From contig JAXRKN010000036.1 in assembly GCA_038502055.1 (NCBI GenBank), forward strand, positions 62,001-126,000: a stretch of DNA of 64,000 nucleotides. Direction: 5' to 3'. Source of the stretch: Tanytarsus gracilentus (taxonomy: Eukaryota > Arthropoda > Insecta > Diptera > Chironomidae). The first letter of the stretch is position 1; each line of letters opens with the position of its first letter. The translations under genes and the position numbers were made by a program. Below, one piece after another: positions 11,060-23,619 of this stretch. Under the pieces are notes generated by a model that was not told the DNA's origin, ran no database searches, and worked only from the letters and a program-made list of their open reading frames with translations.

Positions 11060-14000
11060 ATGGGAGAGAGACGAGGAACGAAAGCTCTTGAGTTATGGTG
11101 CAGACGAATGGTGGAAGATTATAATGTGCGAATAGATAATATGACAGTCAGTTGGCGCGATGGCCTTGCATTTTGCGCATTAGTCAGTAAATGTTTATCG
11201 CTTAAGGGACTTCCATGTGATCTCATGTGAGTTTATTTGATATTCATCAAAGAAATTCAATCTCTAAAATTATTCGAATGGAAATGAGTTTAGACCTGAG
11301 GTAGCAGCTAGCTATTCTATAAATGCATATATATTTCAAATCACTCAACAAAAGAATAAGAAAACATCAATCTAGGGGAAATGAATAACGATCAGAATAA
11401 CCTCAAGGTCTTAACACAATTTCATAATGATGAATCTTCATTGTGCTCTTTTTTTCAATTACACTTTTCTCCTCATCTCTGACCACTAATTCAATTTATA
11501 ATATTCTTTCATTAATTTTTCTCTACAGACGTTTTGATGAATTAAAAAAAGAGAATATTTTTCATAATAATGAGCTCGCTTTCCGTGTGGCCGAAGAGAT
11601 TTTGAACATCCCAGCGCTCTTAGATCCAGCTGACATGGTCGCCTACGAAACGCCCGATAAACTATCGATATTGACGTATCTTTCGCAGTTTTATCAAGTC
11701 TTTGGCGCTCAAGGTGAGTTTAACCCAATTTATTTAATAACTTTTTTTTTTCAAATAAAAAATTGCTGACCCACAATAAAATCTAATCGAGACAAATGAA
11801 AGCCGAAAAAAATTATTTAACTGAAACAAATTTCATCGAAAAAAAATTACCATTCAGATAGAATTTCAATCGCGTGCTCGAATCTTCACCTAAACAAGAG
11901 CGAAGCATTAACAAGTTATGTAACTGAGAATGTTCATGTAAGCATAGCGCTATGCTAATGGTCGAATTCCCTAACTGACCGTAGACGAAGTAATAAAGAA
12001 CCTTTTGCCGACTTCTTCTTCACATTTTATATTTTTTTTCGCTATAACAAACACTCATCGTTCATTTGCGCTAGAGAATTGTTATTTGTGTGTACATAGC
12101 ACAAAAGAGATTTAATGAAAAATGGGTATAATGAAGTAACCAAGGTGAAGCAGTTGAGCTGCACACAAGATAGAGAGAAAGAAAGCGACCGCAACGAAAG
12201 AAGAAGGATGAAAGAAGGTTCTTTTTTTTTGTTCAGCTCATTTAAATACAGTTATAATCGTACGAACTTGTGATACACGCATGCCATGAGTCGCTCAAGT
12301 TTAATGTGAAGAGGGGAATGATTGATTTAAAAATAATGAAGAAAAGCATGCGATTGTGGAGGAAAAAATTAGAGCATATAAAAAGCGCCGAAACTGAATG
12401 CAGCTCTCAAGAATTTTTTAACAAAAATTTTCCCACTGTTGACCACGACTTGAATTGAGTTGATTTAAGAGAAAACAATAGGGGAAGTTGTAAATTACTA
12501 TGTTAAGAACAATGCTTTTACTCATTTCCTAGAGCATAAAATTTAACAAACAAATGAATACCTTCGAGACATTTTTATCCATCGACATTTTGTCCACGAA
12601 ACTTTGAAAGTGTTTTTGATTTTTGCCAAAAAATATTCCAAGCCTTAATTTCAAAATAATTTTCACGTGTTACTCAACCATTTTTAATGAATATGTTGTC
12701 AAATACAACAAAGTAAGTTTAATCGATCAAATAAAAAATGTTCCATAACATATCGTCTATGTTCAATGATCGACAGCATGCTGTAGATTGAAAAAATGTA
12801 AGCGACGTATTAGCTTTGAAAGTGAAAGCATAAGATATATAATTGAACTAAATGGAGGAAGAGAAATATGGCGAGAGAGAGAGAGAGAGAAAGATATTAC
12901 AAATGACTCTTTTTCGCATCGCGTAAAAAAAATTATAACAATTCAGCCGGCTGGTGGTTATTATGACTAAATTGAATCAAATTCAACTGCGCGCAGCAGA
13001 CTTTCTTCCTCCTCTCTATCTGTTGCCTGCCTAACTATCATTGCAATTTTCATGTGCGCGATGAAAACATAAAAAAAGAGAGAGCACAACTGAGTTATGT
13101 AATAAAATATATAATAAAGAAAACTTTTTTATCTTTTCACCAGCGTTAAGGCAAAAAAAAAATACGTAATAGCATTTTCGTAATGCACATTTTGTGGCAT
13201 TTTTGTTCTATTTCACAAGAACTGGCAGACAAATCGAGTTTTCTTGTTCTCCCGTTTTTTTTATTTCGAGAAGGTTAGCAGGTAAAAAAATCATAATGAT
13301 CGGTTCGAATTGCATTTGATGATGTTTCGATTTGCAGCACTCAAAATAACTTTGTTGCTTGTTGAGATAAAAAAAAGTTCTTGATAAACTGAAATATCAT
13401 CTTGTTATGGTTTACTGCTTACACTCTGACCACAAGAGCATAATACGTATAGTTAATTATCTTATTTTCTTCATTTCTCTTTAATACGTTTTGTTATATG
13501 AGCAGAGAGCTTGTGCACTCTTCTTCTTATTCTGTTAAACCTCAAACATTAGCATTCTTTGTTTGTATAAATGATTCGCACATTCAAGGATTCATGCGAG
13601 AATGATCTCACACATAAGTAAATAATATGAAAGGGTTTTTTGCGGTCACATGAAGATGTCTCTTTAAAATTGTAAATCTCACATGGATTAAAATTAACTT
13701 TTTACTCGGCACACACATTTTTAACGGCAATATTGCTAATCTCTTTTTCTTCTTTACCCTAGAAAATTTACTCAGATTGAGTAAACGTTCATCAACAGAA
13801 GCGAATAAATCATCAACATCGGGTGCACCTGCAGCAAAGGTAAGTCATAAAGTATATACTCACTCAATTATAATAATAAAAAGAGACTCAAAATGCTTTT
13901 ATATGTTTCATCATCATTGTTTGAGAAGAAAAAAAATCATAGTCATAGGATTTTGTGCTCTTAAGCACCTTCATCTATCCTCTCTCTCTGTGTATGATTC

Positions 14001-17000
14001 ATTTGTCAATCACAAATAACTTTCACTTTACTTTTTGTTTTTTGTTTTATTGTTCGCAAATTATTAGAGCCGTATGTACACGAAAAAAAAATTATATTTT
14101 TAATGCATTAAGTACACACTAAAGCTTGATCGTAGGCTAAGCAATGTAGACAATTTATTTTGTGAGTAGTAATTGATTGAGTGTGTTTTAATGTTTGGAG
14201 CATGTGAAAAAAATTTGATTCTGTTTAAATTTGAAAATGAATAAAAGCTTTTGTGTTAGGATTTAATTAAAATAGATTCTAGCGCAACTCGTGGGTGAAA
14301 ATAAATTTTTAATCTTTAAATTTTATTGAACTAAAAGTTTTATGAAAATTTGTTTTAATTTTTAAAATAAATAAATTTTGACATAAGTAGGCATGTGATT
14401 TCAATTTTTTAACACCTAAATTTAAAGTATTTTCATAACAAAAAAAAAATATTTGAGCTTTTGAAGCATCAGTGAAAAAATACTCGCCACAATATTTTCA
14501 AACTCCAATGAAATCATCTAGTCACCACTGCTCACCAACACAAGCTTAGTTAACATTTTTACGGAAATAATTTTGTAATTTCTGTTTTTATTCAAGTTAA
14601 TTCTGATAATGAAGTTTTTTGTTAATTTTTTTGTTGTTATCAACTTCTAAACATTAATGTCCGTTCGATCAACTCGAAAATTGACATTCGTTGAATAGCC
14701 TAGAACTAGTAAAGTGAGTTTTTAGTTTTTGTGTACGTCAAATTATGAATCATATACAGGAGAATTTCTTTTTTTTTAACTTGGGTTATTGATTTATGAA
14801 TCATTTACTATTTTTTTTCTATTTCTTTTCTCCCCTTTTTTTTATCGCCCTTGGTATATTGCAGGACGAAAGCCTCAAAGGAACTTTTATGCCTGAGATA
14901 ATCTCTCTCTATTAAAAAGCGACTTCATCAAATTTAAAAGAAAAATTTCGAAAGGAGAAATTTTTTTTCTGTTCGAATAGAAAAGAAAAAAGAAAATATT
15001 TTTTAGTGTTTAGTTAACAACTCGATTATTTTTAATAAGCATACAGTAAAATTAGAAAATTATTCCACGCATAAAGTCACTTATCAGAAAAACAGCTTTA
15101 GAAAAGATCCCTCTATCACCAGGTACGTTTGTGCTTTTATTTGTTTGGCGAGCTTTAAAGCTTAAAATTATTTAGCATTGCCTGTAGTTATAACTAACAA
15201 GAAAAACATTTGCAACTAACATTCAATTTGAATTTTGAATTAAAGTGACCTTGAATTGCAATTAAAATACTTTTGAATTTTCATTTTTTAGATGGCATAC
15301 GTTCCCAAGCGTGATCCCTGCGTTAAGTGTAATAATCCAGTATTTTTTGCCGAGCGATTGGTGATTGAAGATCAATTGTATCATAGGACATGCTTAAAAT
15401 GCGCCAGATGCTCTTCCGTACTCACTCTCGGAAATTTCTATCAAACCGAAAAGGACAATGAATTTTGCTGTGAAACGTGTCCCGACGAAGAGCAAAAAAT
15501 TAGATCGGCTAAAAATAGCGAAAATCGATTGTCAATTGCACAAAGAATTGCTTTGTTTGAGAAAGAAACATCAAATGTCCTTAAGAAGTCGCTGAGTGAT
15601 GAGGAGAAATCAAAAAGCTTAAGTCGTCAATTACCGACCACATCGCCAAGCTCACAAGGTCTTAGTAAATTCTTATCTACGCAAATCGATGCACAAAATC
15701 ACGCTGAGAGTGAGGACGAAAAGACGGCAAATTCATTATCGTCAGATTCCGAATCAGACGATGATGAAAATCCAACGGAGCAGCAAGAAGAAAAGCCTGG
15801 CGCATCTTCATTGATAAGTGACAGTAATGTAGCAAAAATTATTAGTGACGTCGATACAACCAAAGAAATCACATTGCACAGTGAAAAGGCACAACAACCA
15901 CATGCAGTGGAATCTCAAAAACTAGAAACTTCCACAATAATCACAACAACTGACGATATTAATGACTTTTCAAATTTGCCAGACGATATCGAATTAGAAT
16001 TTGAGAGATTAGCAGAGGAGGCAGTAAACAGTCCCATATCCACTCCCATTTACATTGCTCAAAAGCCACCGCCACAAATTGTCAAAGAAGAAATTAAAGT
16101 AGATCAAATTGATGTTAGCGAAGCTGCCATTATTGAACCTGAGAAAGAAGAAGTAAAAACTGATATCCACGAAGAAGTACTTAATCAAGTTAATTCCACG
16201 GAAGAAAATAAAAATGAATATCCTGAAGATTTAAATCCCTTCGGTGACGATGACGTGCAGGTAGAAGAGAAAGCATCTGTGAAACGTCCAAGTCTTAATC
16301 CATTCGGTAGTGGCTCGGAGGATGAAGAGAATGATCGTAAGGAAATTAATAAGTCAATTAATACTGGCACGTTGCCTAAGCCACCACGACCACCGCCTCC
16401 GAAGACAATTTCTAAGCCATCATCATCGACTAATCCTTTCGGATCAGATGACGAAGAAGAGCAAAACATTTCCATTAGGAAAACATCATCTGTAGGAGTT
16501 AGAACACCAGTCCCTACACCTCGAAGGGCATTGTAAGTAAAACAAATTATCCAGATTATTTAAAAAATTTCTTTCAAACCAAAAAAATACTCAATTTCGA
16601 CTCGTAATAATAATTAATACATAGCTTCCCGCATTGTTGCTAATTATGTCAAACAATTGACACCATATTATGAATACTGATGAAGCATTTCGTTTCTTTC
16701 TTTCGTGTCAACCACACGCTCTTTCCATTATTCAACATCGCTTCATTCTTTCACTTTTTTTTCGGAAATTTGCGTCAGCTATCCGAAAAGAGTGCGAGAG
16801 AAAACCGTTTTGAGCTGTATATGCTATTACTTAGCCTTAGTGGGAATTTTTTAAAGCATTATTAAACTCATTTATTACTCGTCGAGAAATTGCTTCGAAA
16901 ACACAAACCACTCACCATGCTTAAACATAAATATTATTGCAGAGCGTCACTAACACCGGAGCCATCATTGCGAACAAACCTCACATGCTCTCCCGGGCAT

Positions 17001-18684
17001 AGCTTTAAAGGATCAACATCATCATTGGCATCATCAACCGAGGGTAGCACCATGAGACGAAAGAAAAAGAAAGCACCTCTGCCACCCAATGCAAGTTCAT
17101 TGGCGGTTGACGACGACAGACATAGCAAGGTGATAAAGAGCGATGCTAACTAGCGTAAAATGTTACTTAATAAATTTTCACTTGATATTTCAGACGCCAT
17201 CAACAACACCCAAAAAAAAGAGACCTGCACCGACGCCACCCACTTCTACGCCGTTACATCAACAAACAGTCGAATCGACACTTTATGTAACAGCTTCAAA
17301 CGATTTGCCAAATGACTCTAATAATGTTTCGCTCACCGATGAGAATACCGTCACAAGTGAACAAATTGAGAGTGAAGTGTCACAAAATTCAATTGTCGAT
17401 GAAGTGTCACAAGGTGTCGAGGAAGTAACACAGATTTCTATTGTCGATGAATCGACTCTAAATTCATCGAATGAAAGTGATCAGCGACGTCTCATTCCAC
17501 TTGAGGAGAGTTTGATTGAAGAAGGTTCCAGTCCAAGTATTTCGAGTGTTAAACAAGAAGAGGTGACATTTAGAAGAAAAATTATTCCATTGTCTGAAGA
17601 ACGCGATGTAAATTGTGAAAATGTTGAGACAACTAAGGACAACAAAGAAGCAGAAAATCGTCATCGTCAAAGTCAGTGTTCACTGAAAGCCGACTCGAAT
17701 GATTCACTGACTTATTTAAATAAGTCTTCGCATGGCAAGTGGAAGAGAAGAAAGGGACCTGCTCCAGCGCTACCCGGCTACGCTCAACCTCAAAGAAGAG
17801 TTCTTCAAATGTTGCCATTACAAGAAATTCGCCATGAGCTGGAAGTCATTGAAGTGCAGCAGCAAGGATTAGAGAAGCAAGGTGTGGTGCTGGAAAAAAT
17901 GATACGAGAACGATGTGAAGGTGTCGGTGACAATCGTACGACCGAGGAACTGTTGGAATCGCTTCCGAATGCCAAAAACCCCAAAGAGGTTGAGGAGCTT
18001 ATCTTGCAACTTTTCGAGATTGTTAATGAGAAAAATGAATTGTTTAGACGTCAAGCAGAACTCATGTATTTGCGTAGAGGTAAGCATTAACCTTTTCTTA
18101 TGTCGCACATATTTATTTTCAATTCTCTAAAGCTCATCGCCTCGAAGAAGAACAAGCTGATGTTGAGTTTGAAATTCGCACTCTTATGGCACAGCCAGAG
18201 TGCAATAAAACTGACTCGGATAAGGCCAGAGAGGAGATTTTAATAGCTCGATTAGTTGAGATCGTATCGCAACGTAATGAGGTTGTTGATTGTTTAGAAA
18301 TGGATCGATTGAGGGAGGCCGAAGAAGATATGGTGAGTTATGAGCTTAATAACAATGTTTGCATATAAATCAATCAAAATCGCATGTAATTTCAGAGCAT
18401 TAAGCAGCGCATGGAGAGCCATACAGCAAAACTCGATCAAGAATATCTCAATCAAACGCCCACCAAATTATCGAAGAAGGAAAAGAAGAAGTTGAAAGAG
18501 GCAAAGAAGCTGAAGAACAAGAAACTTAATGATGCCGATAAAGTAAGAAGTTCACTCATTTTCCCTCGCTAATTGTATGCCATTATCTGTTCTCTCTATT
18601 TATCTCGTCTAGGACTTAGACACGAGTGAGTTAAAAACGGAAACGACTGAAAAGAAGAAGAAAAAGAAAAAGTTTTTGTTTTAA
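11060..18684 (+). CDS. MICAL-like: MICAL-like protein (CH-LIM-NPF-bMERB)
   Basis: Coding exons: 11060-11226, 11529-11713, 13763-13839, 15292-16532, 16943-17129, 17194-18079, 18133-18332, 18396-18542, 18613-18684; together 1053 codons plus TAA. The start is the ATG of MGERRGTKAL, the conserved beginning of this family, 30 nt after an acceptor. Domains: calponin-homology about residues 2-115; LIM zinc domain about 150-208 with the expected Cys/His pairs; acidic linker with three NPF motifs near 458, 479 and 524 (known ligands of EHD proteins); PxxP-rich basic segments; coiled-coil bMERB Rab-binding domain about 825-1000; Lys-rich C-terminus. It lacks the N-terminal monooxygenase of true MICALs. 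Family members link Rab8/10/13/35-type GTPases and EHDs to recycling endosomes and actin. An extra stop-containing exon lies at 14865-15122. Confidence 0.92.
14865..15122 (+). other. Alternative exon in MICAL-like with in-frame stop
   Basis: A 258-nt segment is bounded by a good acceptor (TATATTGCAG/G) and a good donor (CCAG/GTACGT). Entered from the 13763-13839 exon in phase 0 it codes for 16 residues and then stops (TAA 14913-14915). It could be the last coding exon of a CH-only form, a poison exon, or the 5' UTR of a form that starts at the ATG of 15292 (MAYVPKRD, just before the LIM domain). Confidence 0.45.
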
Positions 18685-20798
18685 TGGTGAGCCGTAATTA
18701 ATATTCAATCGCATAATTTTCCCCTCCTGGACGCTCCAAGTGAATTAAAGGAATGCCTTACTATTTAATTAAGCTATCAGAGAATTTCTTTAATGCAAAA
18801 ATGTGATACGAGAAGAAAAAAAATTTAAGAAAGTATTGTGCGCGCGACAATTTGAAAACTGCAGCAATTTTAAATTGGCATCAAAAACTATGCAATATAA
18901 ATTAATTAGTGGCTTCTTAACTTTAAAAAAGACAAAGAAACAATTATTGACTTATAATATTCCCATATATGTTTGAAACAAACACCCACACTGCATCACA
19001 TGCAATTTTTGTAAATCTTTAATTTTAAATGACAATTGAGGATAAAGGAAAAATAAATAAATCATCAATCGCTTGAAAAAGTAAATAAATTTTTTATGTT
19101 CCATTCGATTTACAGCAAAAAAAATCATCGAGCAAATCAATTTCCCTTCCAACTGCGAGCTCTCAACATTGAATTGAGTTATTTTTTTTCTGAGTGATAC
19201 TCTGAAAATAAATTTAAGCACTCGTGCTTCAGCATTTAAATTAGACTTTCATATTTTTTTCAGCTTTTTTTTGGTTCGTAACTATTTTTATACTTTTTAG
19301 TTGATTTGAAATCAAACTTTGAGGGATCAAATTCGAATTTATTTGCTCGCGGCGCACCATTCATAAAAGCAATAAATGGACATGATATTTACTGTGGCAG
19401 TTTGACAGAGGGCTTTCAACTCACCCCTACTCTATACATTTCTCGCTATCTAGAAAATAACATCTAAAGCGATTGACGTCATATATATTAAATTAATACT
19501 TTCTGATAAAGTGACTTAATAATATGCGGTTGGGTCGCATATTGAACAAATAACGTGCTTTGTTACCCTCTCCGACATTTTTAGCACATTGCAAACACAC
19601 CAACGACACTGCAATATGATATCAAAGCTCTCAAAGACACAACATATTTCGATTGACTTATAAAATAAAAATCTAGTGTGGGTGGAATTGAATCTAAGAA
19701 GTAATCCTTAAACCCCTATCATATGGGATTTGCTCGTCCCTCCGTGACGTATGTCGTAAGAACTTTTTTAGGGATGTGCTCGTAAAAATGTCAAAAAAAG
19801 TTTCTATTGAGATTGATTCATGCTTAAATTGGATGTTAAAAAAATTGAAAACTCTCAGGCATCCCACGGACTTTTAAAATGAAAAATTCGACTTTTTGGA
19901 AACGAAATGAATGAAATTTAATGTCTCAAAGTCATCCCTTGAAACTTCCACGACTGACATCAAAATTTATGTTTTCTTTTTTCCTTCTATCAGGCATCAA
20001 GGGTTAATAAGAATTTATCGACACATCTCGTGCTGCTTTCTGTACTCGACATCCCGGCGAGGCTTACGAATGCATTTTTTTTTCTCACAGCGTATATTAA
20101 ATTCAATTTGCTTAATATCGGTGTAATTTTTTTTTCTCTCCATCAACCCCAAAGCGAGTCCACGAAATTTAATTAAATTTGAATTTGTACAGCCTAATTG
20201 AGGATATGATAGGCTGAATGTTTTCTGTCAATTTGTCTGATGGTAAAAAATATGCGACTAATTGCCTTTTTATGCCGAACGCAAAACCAGCGGCAGTCCA
20301 GAAAGTGTCACATTCAGTAAAATATGTTTTACATTTGTTTTTCACACGCTTTTCGCCAAGCATAATTTTTTTTACATGCGTAGATTTCGTATACAGTCAT
20401 TTTTTTGAATCAACACGTTTAAGGGAGGAAAAGCTTCAGCTCGTGATAAAGTGAAAAAACATGCATAGAATAAACTTCATAAATAATTCATTAACAGCAT
20501 TGTGTTCAGCTTTAATGTCAGAATCTTCATGAGGAATTGTTGTATGCATAAAGTAAAACAGCGTTGTATGTCTTCACAGAGAAGTAACAATTTTCCTATT
20601 AGAGTTCGCTGGAAAACATTTTCTCTCATGGAAATTTTACTCACGTTCTCTCGCAAGAGCTTATCAAAAAGGGGGGTTTTCGTTTAACTATCTTACAATC
20701 ACTCTTTGAAAGTCAGTTGAAGCAGATATAAAAAAATTTTGCAGTAAAAATATTTTATCGACATATTTTAAGTGAAAAGTAAAATAAGAGGACTTAAA
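18685..20798. other. Intergenic spacer with the probable promoter of the first neuropeptide gene
   Basis: AT-rich, no convincing genes. Near the right end GATATAAAAAA (about 20726) and an upstream TCAGTT (about 20714) are plausible TATA/initiator elements for the gene starting at 20799. Confidence 0.35.
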
Positions 20799-22255
20799 AT
20801 GCGCTGCATCATTGGACTTGCTATTTTCCTTCTTATTAGTGTAATGGTGAAGGCTAATCCTTATTTGGATAGTGACTTATTGGGCGGTAAGTTTACAATG
20901 CAAACACATCCTTCAAGCATTTCCCTTTTTACGACGCTGTACGATAGTCAATGAGACTCACTTATTTCCTCGTCATTCGATTAAATTACTTTTCCATTTT
21001 CACCATATGGCAGAATTTATGTTAGCTACCAACAGCGTCTAATTAATTGGGCGCTGCATGAAAAATAAATCCCTTATTAAAATTATTTCAAATGCCACTT
21101 GCACACTCAAATATTTTTTAATTAAGATTCCTTGAAAAAAATTCGCTGACGACATTCGTGGAGTTGAAGTTGAATTTATTTATGCTCATTTTCTGAATGA
21201 AATCACACATTTGAAGTTTTAATGAGATTTTGAGCTAGACAAATTTATTTTTTATTTTTTCAAGCTTTTCAAAGAAAAAACTTTTTCTGGAAATTAAAGT
21301 TTCAAAATTTATTTTCGAGTTCTAAAAGTTCAACAAAAGTGATTTTTTTTGACATTTTTAGACTCAATTCATAATTTGGCATGAATCAAAATTTATTTGC
21401 ATCTCCATTCATGGACAAAATTCCATCACCTCATAAAATTTGTTTATCAAAACATGTCGAGCGGAAAAATAAAGAGGAAAAAATAAATTTGATTGAAAAT
21501 GTCTTGTTAGAAAAAAGAAGTGACGCGAAAGTTTAAGATGATTGATGTCCTTTCTGAATGAGTGTTCAGCTCTGATAGGTTCGTGTGGATCAAATCTCAA
21601 TATCACATTACAAACTGACGCAATTTATGTCAAATGAACTTCTCCAAAATTTATCATCGATGTCAAATCCTATAAATCACATAGAAAAGAATTTAGTGAA
21701 GGAATTTTTTGGATTTTGTTCTTGAATCAAATTTCAAGTTTAATTTGATACGCTTGGAAGTTTTCACAATTGTGCACAATGAGATATTTTTTAGTTGTGT
21801 CCCTAGATACCAAACAGTTCATGCTGGCAATTATATAAATTTTTCTCGACAGGAAACTTGTTTTAAAATCTCTTCCGTTGTAAATTCTCATTAAAGCTCA
21901 TTTTGCAGTAGATCTACAGCTTTGTAAAAAATGCACTAATGATGCCCATTAATATTTTTTTCTCCGTTAAAGCTATCGACGGTGAAAGCAACTACCCCGA
22001 GGTGGAAAATTACATGGACGAGTTGCAGGCACCTGCAGAAAAGTAACTTTTAACAATTGTTTAAAACTTTTCAAATCAAAATTTTTTCTCAGGCGTTCAT
22101 TTTCAAACATATACAGACGTTCTTGCATCCAACGATCCGGAAATTGCGATCATCAACAAAATTCATGCTGCAGTAATTCAGCTTGTCGTTGCAATCTTTG
22201 GGGAGCCAATTGCAGATGTCAACGGATGGGTTTGTTTTCAAAGTTTGGAAAATAA
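20799..22255 (+). CDS. Agatoxin-like neuropeptide precursor, copy 1
   Basis: Three exons (20799-20886, 21973-22042, 22093-22255) give a 106-residue precursor: signal peptide with a hydrophobic core, acidic propeptide, a Lys-Arg site, a short spacer ending in Arg-Arg, then a cysteine-rich mature peptide with spacing C-x6-C-x6-CC-x4-C-x-C-x6-C-x-C. It ends in a Gly-Lys amidation signal after Phe. This is the layout of the insect agatoxin-like peptides (U8-agatoxin-like), which resemble spider toxins but are endogenous neuroendocrine peptides in insects. An inner acceptor at 22117 would also be in frame; the outer one is preferred for its pyrimidine tract. Copy 2 lies inverted at 26214-27792. 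No break is seen. Confidence 0.85.
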
Positions 22256-22354
22256 AATCTCGACTCAAGCGTCGGGTGTCCATTGTATTTCTAGCCACAG
22301 TAAAAATTTATTGTAATGATGTTAACATTGCAATGAATGCATGTACGAAAGAAC

Positions 22355-22360
22355 AATAAA
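22355..22360 (+). terminator. Poly(A) signal of neuropeptide copy 1
   Basis: AATAAA 100 nt after the stop codon of the copy 1 precursor. Confidence 0.55.
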
Positions 22361-23619
22361 TGAGAGGTCGTTATATTCCATGTTATACTCAAAAAGATAA
22401 TAAAATAATACTGAAAATATTACGTTGTCGGTTGAGAGAGGAAATTTATTCAAAAATGTAGATTTTTTAACCGAACTTTACTTATATGAAACTTTATTCC
22501 TTTCATTATATTTGAGGATCTTACAATAAAATAAAATATTCAGAAAATGTTATTTTAAATTTTATTTCAGGCTTTCGAAAGCATAAAAAAGCTTTTCTAT
22601 AATCCCCTATTTACCTTACAGATGTCGAGCAGACACACTGTCATGCTCTTCCTGTATGTGTTTCTTAAAGTAAAATTTTATGCAATTTAATCTCACACCC
22701 AACTTTATTTATGTTAAAGAAAAAATTTTTGCTTTAAAATATTTTTCATATTTTCTCCATTTTTCACATACACACCTACGATATGAGATCGTGATTTATT
22801 AGATGCAAAATGTGAGATAACTTTTCGCATTTAATCAAAAGATTTCTTCTTGTTAAAAATCATGTCAAAGTTACTTTGGCTTCTTCGTCACGTTTCAATC
22901 GAAACCTTGCATATTTTTCAAATTAATCATTCAGATGCAAAACAGAGTCATGCTAGAATAAATGAAATCAGGAAAATGTTTTTAATCTTTCCTAATTGTA
23001 ATATAAGGAGGATTTTGCCACATCGTAAACACTTCATGAAAACGTGCTGCCTACGAACATTATTACCATGCTTCCGTTGACTTTCGTGTTGAACAGCAAA
23101 AAATTCATTTTAAAGTTGTGTCACGTTTTATGAGAATTTTAAAATTTTTCTTCTGACGGAAAGTTTCAATAATAAATGAATATTATTATCGTGACAGAAT
23201 ATACAGATAAAGTACATGTTGACTGGAAAATTATTCTCAACAAGCACATAAACAAATTTCTTAATTAAGTTTTAATTGATTTTACGAACCATATCACATA
23301 AAATTTTTGTAGCACATGTTGACAAATTTGATTTTTATAAAGTCAATTTTTGTTCCGTTAATTTCAAATAATTTTTTTTCTTGTGTGAAAACCCCTTCAG
23401 TTTTTTTTTGGCGGGAGACACTGACAAAATTTTTTTATCCTGAGTGATTCTAAAGTTATTTCAAATTATTTAATTAAATTTGAAACTTTTCTATTTTTTA
23501 CTGAATTTTTAAAATTTAAAATATTTTCCTATTTTTTTGTCCAAACCCTGAAAGATAAGAAGAAGAAGAAGAAGAAGAAATTTTAAACAAACCGCCGAAA
23601 ACACAAAAATTATAAAAAC
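22361..23619. other. Spacer between neuropeptide copy 1 and thymidylate synthase
   Basis: AT-rich with no coding evidence. A GAA trinucleotide run lies at about 23558-23580, just before the thymidylate synthase start, and may be part of its 5' UTR or promoter. Confidence 0.4.

Noticed and set aside
13290..13330. tRNA T-loop-like GGTTCGAATT
   Set aside because: No acceptor stem, anticodon arm or D arm can be built around it.
16185..16475. 96-codon minus frame
   Set aside because: Antisense shadow of the acidic MICAL-like linker; Ser/Gly-rich because of Asp/Glu and Pro codons on the other strand.
22850..23080. 76-codon forward frame between neuropeptide copy 1 and thymidylate synthase
   Set aside because: No domain, signal peptide or splice context; composition like the surrounding spacer.
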